From NCBI RefSeq assembly GCF_900107835.1, contig NZ_FNRG01000001.1, forward strand, positions 1-64,000: 64,000 bases of DNA, read 5' to 3'. The DNA is from Oribacterium sp. KHPX15 (GTDB lineage: Bacteria; Bacillota; Clostridia; Lachnospirales; Lachnospiraceae). This document shows, piece after piece, positions 25,946 to 34,598 of this stretch (within the stretch, counting starts at the first letter, position 1; every line of letters starts with the position of its first letter). The notes under the pieces are model-generated. The model was not told the origin of the DNA, ran no database searches, and was given only the letters and a program-made list of their open reading frames with translations. A program made the position numbers and the translations under genes.

Positions 25946-28505
25946 TGTAAGGCTCTCGTTACGCCTGCTTTCAAAGATAAAGATTATTTGCGCCGTGCTT
26001 TTCATGGTGATGGTATTTCCTCTGATAACAAAAGCGGATACCATTGACCTTTCCGTCACCTACGGGTATCAGAATACTGCCAAGGCCGGAAGATTTCTGC
26101 CCCTGAGCATTACCATAGAAAATACAAGCGAAAAGACTTTTTCAGGTTATATCCATGTGTACATGGTGGAGTCTGAGAACAGTGTTTATGAGTACAGATA
26201 CAGGAAGACCGTGGAAGGAGAATCCGAGGATGTGCTTTCGGCTACCGTATCCCTCAGTTCCGGAGTGAATCAGATTCTGGTGACCGCGGAGGATTCCAAG
26301 GGAGAATTGCTTGGCTCAAGGCGAGTGGGCCTGGATGTGGCGGGCTCTGACGCGGAACTGATCATCGGCCTTATTTCCCAGAGTCCCGAAACCCTTACCT
26401 ACCTTGGCGGTGTTGGTATCAATAACGGTATCCTCCGCACGAGAACAGTAACTCTTGACACAGAAAATCTGCCGAAGGACAAGAAAGAGCTTGACCAGCT
26501 GGATGTCCTTTTTATTTCCGACTATAACATTCATCTTATGACGGAGATCGAGGCTGAAACCATAATTGACTGGGTTAAAAGTGGCGGAGTCCTGGTTTTG
26601 GGAACAGGAGCAAAAGGAAATTTTGCTCTTGCGCCATACTTTGACGGTTATCTGAGGGAGCCCCTCATGCCGGGAGAAATGAAGCTCAATATGGGAGAGC
26701 AGTATTCCGGAGGATCCAATAAAAATATCCTTGATCTCAATGCTTCTGCCGTGACACTTACACGAGGAAGAGAAGTGATGTATTCCGACGGTGTCCCCAT
26801 TATTTCTACTGTTACGGAAGGGACGGGAGCTATAGCTGTCTCAGGTTATGATTTTTGCGATATTCAGAGATTCGCAACGGATCAGATGTTCTATGTGGAC
26901 GATCTTTTTAAGGCGATACTGGGACAGAACCGTCTGGACAAGCTGTCTGTTGCGGCATCGGAGAGAAGTCTCAAGCGTTACTGGGATATTCAGGCTCTTA
27001 TGAATATGAGTGATCTCAGTAAGATCCCGGAACCTTTGTTTTATGTGACAATTCTGTCTGCTTATGTGCTTCTGGTGGGGCCGGGTCTTTATTTCTACCT
27101 CCGGACCCATGACATGATAAGGCTTTACAGACCCGGAGTTATAGTGGTTACTGCTCTGGCTGCCATGCTCGTATGGGTAATGGGCGTTGGAACCAGATTC
27201 TCAGGCCCATTCCTTACATACGCAAAGCTCAATGAAGTGTCCAAAGACAGCATTAACGAGATCGATTATGTAAATCTGAGGTCTCCCTATAACAGCACCT
27301 ATACCTTTGATGTAAAATCTGAATACTATGTATATCCGGTGCTTAAAGGATCCGATTATAACGGAGATATCCAGGAGCTTTCTTTGGATTCGGAGACCGG
27401 ACACACTACCATCAATAATGATCGTGACAAAACTGAGATAATCATTTCCAGGACAGATACGTTTACCGGAAGATATTTTGAGTTTAACACGAAAACACCG
27501 AATCCCGGAGGCTGCTTTACCACAGATATGGTGTACTCAAACGGCAAGGTGCAGGGTGTGCTCAAAAATGACTCGGACTATGAGCTTTCTGATGCAGCCA
27601 TCCTTATCTATGGCAAGGTTATCCTTATAGGGAAACTTGGAGCAGGTGAGGAAGTTGACCTGTCGGGAAAGGACATTGTCAATGTTCCCGTCGGGGATTA
27701 TCAAAGGATTGCCGATACAGTTACGGACGGTGCAAATTTCAGCTTCCTGAAATATTATATTTCCAACAACATGGCGGGATATTACGGGGATGCAAGACTT
27801 GTGGGATTTGTCCGTGAGAGCGGCCTGGGAGAACACTTAAGTTTCTCAGATCAGCTTAATTATGACAGCTACGGAGTCAGCATGGTGGTGGCATCCCTTC
27901 CTCTGGACACAAGGGTCGGGGATGAATACAGCTACAGTGTTATGTCTACGGACCCTGAGATCAGGACCGGAGATTATGACATCAGTGACAACACTATTTC
28001 TGGCGTGGTTCCTGCAGTTCTGGCTTACCACCTTGGAGAGGGCGATAACATTAGCAGTATAACCATAGAGAGTCTGAGCTCCGATGATTCAGGAAATCCG
28101 AACCACAGGATAGGAAATCTGAGACCGTTTAAGGGCTCCTTAAGCTTCTATAACAATCGTACCGGCGGTTTTGATCCCGTGGACATAGGAGATGGAGTTC
28201 TGAGCGATAAGGAGCTTACCTACTATCTTGATGAGGATAATGTTCTCGTGGTGAAGTATACACCGGGCGAGCAGAATCTGGGCATCGATGAGAGAATGTA
28301 TCTTCCGATGATCACTGTCACCGTGAAGGAAAATGTTACTGTCATAAATCAGATACTTGAAAATGAAGTCGGAGGTGAGCAGCAGGAAGGTGAAGGACCG
28401 CTTCCGCTGGATGCCGATGGAAGTGTTGTTGCCGACGAAATTGCACCGTCGGTTCCTGCGGCTGTTCAGGAGACCGTTTCCGAGACTGAGAAAGGAGACA
28501 GCTGA
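25929..28505 (+). CDS. Large extracytoplasmic protein of an ABC-2 cluster, function unknown
   Basis: About 858 residues. N-terminal hydrophobic segment (IICAVLFMVMVFPLITKA) reads as a signal peptide; beta-rich domain to about 170; a class I amidotransferase-like alpha/beta domain about 180-320 (DVLFISDYNIHL ... DWVKSGGVLVLGTGA); two helices about 395-450 (FYVTILSAYVLLVGPGLYFYL, VVTALAAMLVWVMG); and a long beta-rich C-terminal part. The C-terminal 40 residues are Glu/Pro/Val-rich. ABC-ATPase and permease genes follow directly, giving a GldG-like arrangement, but the substrate is unknown. Start is uncertain: ATG 25929 and ATG 25914 both overlap the kinase gene. Confidence 0.65.
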   Translation: MTTEDNVRLSLRLLSKIKIICAVLFMVMVFPLITKADTIDLSVTYGYQNTAKAGRFLPLSITIENTSEKTFSGYIHVYMVESENSVYEYRYRKTVEGESEDVLSATVSLSSGVNQILVTAEDSKGELLGSRRVGLDVAGSDAELIIGLISQSPETLTYLGGVGINNGILRTRTVTLDTENLPKDKKELDQLDVLFISDYNIHLMTEIEAETIIDWVKSGGVLVLGTGAKGNFALAPYFDGYLREPLMPGEMKLNMGEQYSGGSNKNILDLNASAVTLTRGREVMYSDGVPIISTVTEGTGAIAVSGYDFCDIQRFATDQMFYVDDLFKAILGQNRLDKLSVAASERSLKRYWDIQALMNMSDLSKIPEPLFYVTILSAYVLLVGPGLYFYLRTHDMIRLYRPGVIVVTALAAMLVWVMGVGTRFSGPFLTYAKLNEVSKDSINEIDYVNLRSPYNSTYTFDVKSEYYVYPVLKGSDYNGDIQELSLDSETGHTTINNDRDKTEIIISRTDTFTGRYFEFNTKTPNPGGCFTTDMVYSNGKVQGVLKNDSDYELSDAAILIYGKVILIGKLGAGEEVDLSGKDIVNVPVGDYQRIADTVTDGANFSFLKYYISNNMAGYYGDARLVGFVRESGLGEHLSFSDQLNYDSYGVSMVVASLPLDTRVGDEYSYSVMSTDPEIRTGDYDISDNTISGVVPAVLAYHLGEGDNISSITIESLSSDDSGNPNHRIGNLRPFKGSLSFYNNRTGGFDPVDIGDGVLSDKELTYYLDEDNVLVVKYTPGEQNLGIDERMYLPMITVTVKENVTVINQILENEVGGEQQEGEGPLPLDADGSVVADEIAPSVPAAVQETVSETEKGDS

Positions 28506-29467
28506 TGATCTCCCTTGAAAATGTAAAAAAGACATATGGACATATAAATGCTCTTGACGGGCTTACTATGCACATAGAAGACGGTGCCATGTATGGTTTT
28601 GTCGGTCCAAACGGAGCCGGCAAGACCACAGCAATCCAGATGATGTGCGGCCTTGATTTCCCTGATCAGGGCGTTGTCATGGTGGATGATATGGAAGCCG
28701 GTTCCAATGTCCGCAGACTTAAGAAAAGGATAGGATATGTTCCTGATTACACCGGAAGCTACCCGAATCTCCGCATCATAGAGTATATGGATTTTTTTGC
28801 GGACTGCTATGATATTAATGAGCCGAAGATAAAGAGGCGCATTCAGAAACTTCTCAATATGGTAGGACTTGCCGACAGGCAGAACCAGTTCATGGATTCC
28901 CTGAGCCGCGGAGGCCAGCAGAAGCTCAGCCTTGCAAGAGCCCTTATCCATGATCCGAAGATACTCATACTGGATGAGCCTACTGCAGGTCTTGATCCCA
29001 ATACAAGATTTGAGTTCCGGCAGATAATAGCAAACCTTGCTGATACCGGAAAAACCATAGTGATTTCGTCCCATATACTTAACGAGATTTCTGAACTCTG
29101 TACCGATATAGGTATCATTGATCAGGGAAAAATCGTTATGGAAGGAAAAATCGAGGATGTACTTGATCAGGTTAATGCTTCGAACCCCATCATCATCTCA
29201 GTCTCGGGTAATCTTAGTTCGGCGCTTACTACATTGCGGGCTGACAAGATGGTTAAGTCTGTGAGCATCCGTAACAAGGATCTCCTTATCACATACGGGG
29301 GTTCAGACCGGGATGAGGCTCTGCTTCTGAAAAAGCTTGTTGAGGCAGGGGTTAATATCAAAGGTTTCCATCGTGAGAAGGGAAATCTGGAGTCGTTGTT
29401 CCTGCAACTTACGGGAGCCAGGGAGGAAAGGAGGGTGACCTACTATGAAGCTGAGTCCGATTTTTAA
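28505..29467 (+). CDS. ABC transporter ATP-binding protein
   Basis: 320 residues. Walker A GPNGAGKT at 34-41, signature LSRGGQQKLSLARAL (a variant of LSGGQ with an inserted Arg), Walker B ILILDEPTAGLDP and the switch His in VISSHIL. It is of the multidrug/Nod/GldA type that pairs with ABC-2 permeases. The C-terminal 90 residues (NPIIISVSGNLSSAL ...) form the usual DUF4162-like extension. ATG 28505 overlaps the preceding stop codon by one base; the permease gene overlaps the 3' end. Confidence 0.92.
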   Translation: MISLENVKKTYGHINALDGLTMHIEDGAMYGFVGPNGAGKTTAIQMMCGLDFPDQGVVMVDDMEAGSNVRRLKKRIGYVPDYTGSYPNLRIIEYMDFFADCYDINEPKIKRRIQKLLNMVGLADRQNQFMDSLSRGGQQKLSLARALIHDPKILILDEPTAGLDPNTRFEFRQIIANLADTGKTIVISSHILNEISELCTDIGIIDQGKIVMEGKIEDVLDQVNASNPIIISVSGNLSSALTTLRADKMVKSVSIRNKDLLITYGGSDRDEALLLKKLVEAGVNIKGFHREKGNLESLFLQLTGAREERRVTYYEAESDF

Positions 29468-30167
29468 AAAGGATGAGATAACAAGCGTCAGAAGATATTT
29501 TCTTCCTTTTCTTATCACTCTGGTAAATGGCTGCCTTGCCTTTCTTGTACTTGTGAATCTTTTCTATGTTTCGAAAAACGCAAGAGCAACGGGGGAGATA
29601 TCTTATATCAATTTCCTGAGAATCTACTATATCGCAGCAGCAGCTGAACTGCTCCTTATACTTCTCATAGCACCGGCCCTTACCTCTTCTTCCATTTCGG
29701 GAGAAAGAGAGAGGAAGACCCTGGGCCTGCTTCTGACGACTCAGCTGGATCCCTGGGATATAGTGATCGGTAAGTTTCTGGGAGCATTGAGTACACTGCT
29801 TCTTCTGGCCATCACCTCCATACCCATACTTTCAACTGTGTATATATATGGAGGGATTACACTTACCGAGGTTTTGCAGTATACAGGGGCCCTCATGGTG
29901 ACGGCAGTCTTTTGCACCAGTGTAGGGATCATGGGAAGTTCTCTCGTAAACAGTACTGCAGCGGCCAATGCCATAGCGTATGTGATCATATTTATCAGCT
30001 ATGCATTGATTATAGTGTCATATATATTTAAGGACGCCATGGGCATAAGTGAGGCGAGACTTATTTCTGAAGCAGTAGCCGCTATGCTCCTGTTGTCGGC
30101 ATTTATGCTTTACATCAGTAAGAGACAGATTACGCCGCGAAGGAGAAAGAAGATAAAGGAAGGATAG
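29445..30167 (+). CDS. ABC-2 type permease
   Basis: 240 residues, six hydrophobic segments. N-terminal SPIFKKDEITSVRRYFLPFLITLVNG and the signature ALTSSSISGERERKTLGLLLTTQL mark the GldF/NosY-like ABC-2 permease class. It forms the membrane channel for the ATPase immediately upstream (23-base overlap). Together with the 858-residue exported protein, it may assemble an exporter or a membrane-stress complex. Confidence 0.87.
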   Translation: MKLSPIFKKDEITSVRRYFLPFLITLVNGCLAFLVLVNLFYVSKNARATGEISYINFLRIYYIAAAAELLLILLIAPALTSSSISGERERKTLGLLLTTQLDPWDIVIGKFLGALSTLLLLAITSIPILSTVYIYGGITLTEVLQYTGALMVTAVFCTSVGIMGSSLVNSTAAANAIAYVIIFISYALIIVSYIFKDAMGISEARLISEAVAAMLLLSAFMLYISKRQITPRRRKKIKEG

Positions 30168-30308
30168 AAGAAGCTCGGATTTGGACATAGGTGACATGAA
30201 GAAATGACTTTTATTGAGCCAATCAGATTGACGCCGGCATATCAGATATTCCGGATAAAAAACATTGATATATGAGGAACAAATCGACATATGATCAGAG
30301 AGGTAAAT

Positions 30309-30776
30309 ATGAGCAGTAGGCGGTGGATATTTCTGGTGCTGACTCTGCTGTGGATGCTGGTGATATTTTTAATGTCTTCGCAGCCTGCTGATGACTCCAC
30401 TGAAACGAGTTTGTATGTGGGAGAAACCATAGGAAAAGTTTTTGTGCCGGGATACACCGGGTGGTCACCGGAGGAACAGATTGAATTTGCCGAACATATC
30501 GATCATCCTGTGAGAAAAGCAGCCCATGCCACGGAGTATACGGTACTTGGTATCCTTTTGTTTATGACCTGCCGGAGCAGTTTTGGAATGAATCTTAAAG
30601 ATTCCTTCAGGATAGCTTTTTTAACAGGAACAATCTATGCCGCAACAGATGAGTTTCACCAATTGTTTGTGCCCGGAAGAGCAGGAATGATCTCTGATGT
30701 TCTCATCGATTCCATGGGAGTATTGTTTGGATGCCTCGTGATCTATGCCTTGTACAAGGTTTTCAGGAAGAATTGA
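30309..30776 (+). CDS. VanZ family membrane protein
   Basis: 155 residues from ATG 30309, with GAGAGG five bases upstream; an upstream in-frame ATG (30291) is less well placed. Four helices. Family markers: MSSQPADDS after the first helix, KAAHATEYTVLGILL and TDEFHQLFVPGRAGMISDVLIDSMG. VanZ-like proteins are common in Firmicutes and are linked in some hosts to low-level glycopeptide resistance; the biochemical role is not known. A terminator follows at 30891. Confidence 0.88.
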   Translation: MSSRRWIFLVLTLLWMLVIFLMSSQPADDSTETSLYVGETIGKVFVPGYTGWSPEEQIEFAEHIDHPVRKAAHATEYTVLGILLFMTCRSSFGMNLKDSFRIAFLTGTIYAATDEFHQLFVPGRAGMISDVLIDSMGVLFGCLVIYALYKVFRKN

Positions 30777-30890
30777 AATGTACTCTCAGAGAATGTGCCG
30801 CCAATTCTTAAGTGGTCATGATACAATGTTGATCCGATGACAGATTAACAAAGCTTTTAAATATATCAGTGCTATAACTGGGATTTATAC

Positions 30891-30918
30891 AACCGGGGTT
30901 TTGCCCCGGTTTTTCTTT
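30891..30918 (+). terminator. Terminator between the VanZ and udk genes
   Basis: AACCGGGG (30891-30898) pairs with CCCCGGTT (30904-30911), followed by TTTCTTTT. It lies in the 288-base gap; the remainder of the gap upstream of udk shows no other structure. Confidence 0.85.
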
Positions 30919-31064
30919 TGTCTTCGGTTGAAAAGGACTTATGGATATGATTATAATGATGTAGAAACTCTACGGGACAGGTGAAAAGGTGGCAGTACAA
31001 CCCGACGGTGGAATCTGCTCCCGAGGTATCGTTGTTTCAACAAAAACACAGAGGTGTAATATTT

Positions 31065-31685
31065 ATGAGCTGTATTATGATCGGCATCGCCGGCGGTTCC
31101 GGTTCCGGCAAGTCAACATTTACAAACAGGATCAAAGCTGAATTCGGAGATAAGGTAACTGTCATTTATCATGATAATTACTATAAGTCCAATGACGGAA
31201 TACCTTTTGAGATACGTCAGAAAAACAATTATGATTCTCCCGAGGCATTTGAAACGGATCTTCTGATCTCACATTTAAAGGCCCTGAGACGTGGAGAAAC
31301 GGTACAGTGTCCGGTTTATGATTATTCACAGCATAATCGTACAGACAAGACCGTAGAACTTAAGCCTTCAAAGATAATCATTGTGGAAGGCATCCTGGTT
31401 CTTGAGAATCCCGAGCTTCGTTCACTTTTTGATATAAAGATTTATGTTGAAGCTGATGCCGATGAGCGAATCATCAGACGAATCATCAGGGATGTTAAGG
31501 AAAGAGGCAGACAGGTTGAGGACATATCCACCCAGTATCTCACAACCGTAAAGCCTATGCATTATCTTTATGTTGAACCTACAAAGGCTATGGCGGATAT
31601 CGTCATCAACAGTGGAATGAATGATGTGGCATTCGATCTTATGAAAACAAAAATCAGCAGTCTTTTAAAAAATGGAGCCGATTAG
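31065..31685 (+). CDS. udk: Uridine kinase
   Basis: 206 residues from ATG 31065, with GAGGTG eight bases upstream. Walker A GIAGGSGSGKS at 7-17, the YHDNYYK motif, the NYDSPEAFETDLL motif and PVYDYSQHNR are typical of uridine/cytidine kinases, as is VEGILVL. It phosphorylates uridine and cytidine to UMP and CMP in pyrimidine salvage. It stands alone upstream of thrC. Confidence 0.92.
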   Translation: MSCIMIGIAGGSGSGKSTFTNRIKAEFGDKVTVIYHDNYYKSNDGIPFEIRQKNNYDSPEAFETDLLISHLKALRRGETVQCPVYDYSQHNRTDKTVELKPSKIIIVEGILVLENPELRSLFDIKIYVEADADERIIRRIIRDVKERGRQVEDISTQYLTTVKPMHYLYVEPTKAMADIVINSGMNDVAFDLMKTKISSLLKNGAD

Positions 31686-31753
31686 ACCTGCATCTGTATG
31701 GCAGAAACAAACGGCAAAAACATACGTATATAGATGAGGAGGAAACAGTACCA

Positions 31754-33235
31754 ATGCTTTACAATAGTACACGTGGCGGAGAAACAGGCCTGCAGGCATC
31801 AGAGGCTATACTTAAGGGACTTGCCGATGACGGCGGATTATTTATGCCGGAGTCACTTCCGAAGCTTTCAAAATCTTTAAAGGAGCTCAGCGGCATGTCC
31901 TATCAGGATCTTGCTTATGAGGTAATGAAAGAGTTCCTTACGGATTTCACGGAGGAGGAGCTTCGTCACTGCATCAACTCTGCTTATGACGAGAAATTTG
32001 AGACTCCGGAGATAGCTCCCCTTGTAAAGAAGGACGATGCATATTTCCTTGAGCTTTTCCACGGAAGAACCATTGCCTTTAAGGATATGGCACTTTCCAT
32101 ACTTCCTCACCTCATGGTGACAAGTGCAAGAAAGAACAATGTTACCGACAAGATCGTTATCCTTACAGCCACCTCCGGCGATACCGGAAAGGCTGCCATG
32201 GCAGGCTTCAGTGATGTGCCGGGTACAGAGATCATAGTTTTCTATCCTTACGGCGGTGTATCAAAGTTCCAGGAGCTTCAGATGCGTACAGAGCCGGGGC
32301 TCAATACTCATGCGGCAGCTATCCATGGCAATTTCGATGATGCTCAGACAGGAGTTAAGAAGATATTCGGAGATAAGGAGTTCGCAAAGAAACTGAAGGA
32401 CAAGGGTGTTATCCTGAGCTCTGCAAACTCCATCAATATAGGACGTCTCGTTCCCCAGGTTGCATACTATGTTTATGCTTACGCCAAGCTAATTGCCACA
32501 GGTGAGGTCGAAGACGGTGAGAAGATCAATGTCTGCGTTCCTACAGGTAACTTCGGAAACATCCTTGCGGCTTACCTCGCAAAGCATATGGGTGTTCCTA
32601 TCGAGAAGCTGATCTGTGCTTCCAATGAGAACAGAGTGCTTACCGATTTCTTCGGAACCGGAAAGTATGACAGGAACCGTCCGTTTATCCTGACCTCAAG
32701 TCCTTCCATGGATATCCTTATCAGTTCAAATCTTGAGCGTCTCATATATCTCAGCACAGGTCGTTCCGCTGAGAAGACAGCCAAGCTTATGGCTGACCTT
32801 AAGGAGACCGGCGTTTACGAGATTACTGATGAGATGCGTTCCTTTATCAAGGATTTCGTGGGTGGCTATGCTGATGAGGAGTCTGTATTTGCCTCCATCA
32901 GGGCTCTCAAGGAGAAGACCGGTTATGTTATCGATCCTCACACAGCGGTTGCCAAGGCGGTTTATGATAACTATGTTAAGGAAAGCGGTGACAAGACAAA
33001 GACTGTTATCGCTTCGACAGCGAGTCCTTTCAAGTTCTCTCCTAATGTCATGAAGGCCCTGGGCGAGAACGGCGATGATGAGGATGTGTTCAAGGTTATC
33101 GATGCGCTTCAGAAGATTGCGGGTGTTCCCGAGCCGAGAGCAATTAAGGATGTACGAAGCGCGGAGATTCGCCACAACACAGTCTGTGAGATAGCAGATA
33201 TGGAAGATGTTGTTGAGAAGTTTCTCTTCGAATAA
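31754..33235 (+). CDS. thrC: Threonine synthase
   Basis: 493 residues, the longer bacterial/fungal class of threonine synthase. N-terminal YNSTRGGETGLQASEAILKGLADDGGLFMPE, the PLP lysine K110 in GRTIAFKDMAL, and SANSINIGRLVPQ. It converts O-phosphohomoserine to threonine. It shares the homoserine branch with metA at 52676. GAGGAGG lies before ATG 31754. A strong terminator follows. Confidence 0.94.
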   Translation: MLYNSTRGGETGLQASEAILKGLADDGGLFMPESLPKLSKSLKELSGMSYQDLAYEVMKEFLTDFTEEELRHCINSAYDEKFETPEIAPLVKKDDAYFLELFHGRTIAFKDMALSILPHLMVTSARKNNVTDKIVILTATSGDTGKAAMAGFSDVPGTEIIVFYPYGGVSKFQELQMRTEPGLNTHAAAIHGNFDDAQTGVKKIFGDKEFAKKLKDKGVILSSANSINIGRLVPQVAYYVYAYAKLIATGEVEDGEKINVCVPTGNFGNILAAYLAKHMGVPIEKLICASNENRVLTDFFGTGKYDRNRPFILTSSPSMDILISSNLERLIYLSTGRSAEKTAKLMADLKETGVYEITDEMRSFIKDFVGGYADEESVFASIRALKEKTGYVIDPHTAVAKAVYDNYVKESGDKTKTVIASTASPFKFSPNVMKALGENGDDEDVFKVIDALQKIAGVPEPRAIKDVRSAEIRHNTVCEIADMEDVVEKFLFE

Positions 33236-33249
33236 ATGATATATGGTTT

Positions 33250-33286
33250 GCCGGCAGCATTTTTAGAATGTTGCCGGCTTTTTTTA
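33250..33286 (+). terminator. Terminator of thrC
   Basis: GCCGGCAGCATT (33250-33261) pairs with AATGTTGCCGGC (33267-33278), followed by T7. Confidence 0.92.
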
Positions 33287-33496
33287 TAAGTATAAAATAT
33301 ATGGTTTTTGTATATTTTTAATAATGCAGAGTACCATATTGGCGGAAAAAATGCTATTATAGACCAAGATGATTTTTTCACCGCTAATTTGTTTAGTGAT
33401 GATATTTTCGGCTTTTTGGAAAAATGGTATTTGTAAGGGCATGATGCGAAATTTTTAACAATCTTTTATGTTCTTATAGAAATACAATACATAGTA

Positions 33497-33514
33497 TGTT
33501 AATATATTAACAGG
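33497..33514. promoter_or_regulatory. Candidate Rex-type operator upstream of fba
   Basis: ATGTTAATATATTAACAG contains the perfect palindrome GTTAATATATTAAC. It matches 12 of 14 defined positions of the clostridial Rex consensus TTGTTAA-N4-TTAACAA. It lies 35 bases before the fba start, where a repressor could block transcription. The core is AT-rich, so chance is possible. Confidence 0.45.
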
Positions 33515-33548
33515 CTATGTAAAAGTAATTACATTAGGAGGAAATCAA

Positions 33549-34412
33549 ATGTTAGTAAACGCAAAGGACATGCTGGACAAGGCACTTGCAGGACACTATG
33601 CAATCCCACAGTTCAACATCAACAATCTCGAGTGGACAAAGTCAATTCTTCTTGCTTGTGAAGAGTGCAAGTCACCTGTAATCCTCGGTGTATCTGAGGG
33701 TGCCGGCAAGTACATGACAGGCTTCAAGACAGTAGTTGCTATGGTTAAGGCTATGGATGAGTCTCTTGGAATCACAGTTCCTGTAGCTCTTCACCTTGAT
33801 CACGGTACATACGAAGGCTCCAAGGCTTGTATCGAAGCTGGATTTACTTCTATCATGTTCGATGGTTCTCACTATGATATTAATGAGAACGTTGAGAAGA
33901 CAAAAGAACTTGTTAAGACTGCTCATGATTTAGGCATTTCTATTGAGGCTGAAGTTGGCGGCATCGGTGGTGTAGAAGACGGTGTTGCATCTGACGGTGA
34001 GAAGGCTGATCCTAATGAGTGCAAGATGATCGCTGATCTCGGAATCGATTTCCTTGCTGCAGGTATCGGAAACATTCACGGTGTATATCCTGCTGACTGG
34101 AAGGGTCTTGATTTTGATGTTCTTGCAGCTATCAAGGATAAGATTGGTGAGCTTCCACTGGTTCTTCACGGCGGTTCAGGTATCCCTGAGGATCAGATCA
34201 AGAAGGCTATCTCTCTCGGTGTTTCAAAGATCAATGTAAACACAGAGCTTCAGCTTGTATTTGCTAAGGCTACAAGAGAGTACGTTGAGGCTGGCAAGGA
34301 TAAGGAAGGCAAGGGCTATGACCCTCGTAAGCTCCTTAAGCCGGGCACAGAGGCTATCATTGCAGAGTGCAAGAACAAGATCAATATCTTCGGTTCTGCT
34401 AACAAGGCTTGA
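33549..34412 (+). CDS. fba: Class II fructose-bisphosphate aldolase
   Basis: 287 residues. Zinc and catalytic motifs: LHLDHGT (D84, H85), GGIGGVEDG, GNIHGVYP and VLHGGSGIP. It splits fructose-1,6-bisphosphate into the two triose phosphates. Codon use is strongly biased, like gap, pgk and tpiA, consistent with very high expression. TAGGAGG precedes the ATG. A terminator at 34435 ends the single-gene unit. Confidence 0.95.
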   Translation: MLVNAKDMLDKALAGHYAIPQFNINNLEWTKSILLACEECKSPVILGVSEGAGKYMTGFKTVVAMVKAMDESLGITVPVALHLDHGTYEGSKACIEAGFTSIMFDGSHYDINENVEKTKELVKTAHDLGISIEAEVGGIGGVEDGVASDGEKADPNECKMIADLGIDFLAAGIGNIHGVYPADWKGLDFDVLAAIKDKIGELPLVLHGGSGIPEDQIKKAISLGVSKINVNTELQLVFAKATREYVEAGKDKEGKGYDPRKLLKPGTEAIIAECKNKINIFGSANKA

Positions 34413-34434
34413 TAAGCAAAATAATAAATTTTCA

Positions 34435-34470
34435 AAAGCTGTCGGAATGAAAGTTCCGGCAGCTTTTTCA
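34435..34470 (+). terminator. Terminator of fba
   Basis: AAAGCTGTCGGAA (34435-34447) pairs with TTCCGGCAGCTTT (34454-34466) with one G-T pair, followed by T5. Confidence 0.9.
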
Positions 34471-34598
34471 TCACATTAACCAATGTCTTTAATGAAAAGC
34501 AGAATATTTTTTTCTTGCCACACTGTTATTCGGTGGTTTACAATCAGCACAGCACAACTAAATATACAAAGACAAGGGTGTTAAAAGGAGATTTGAGA

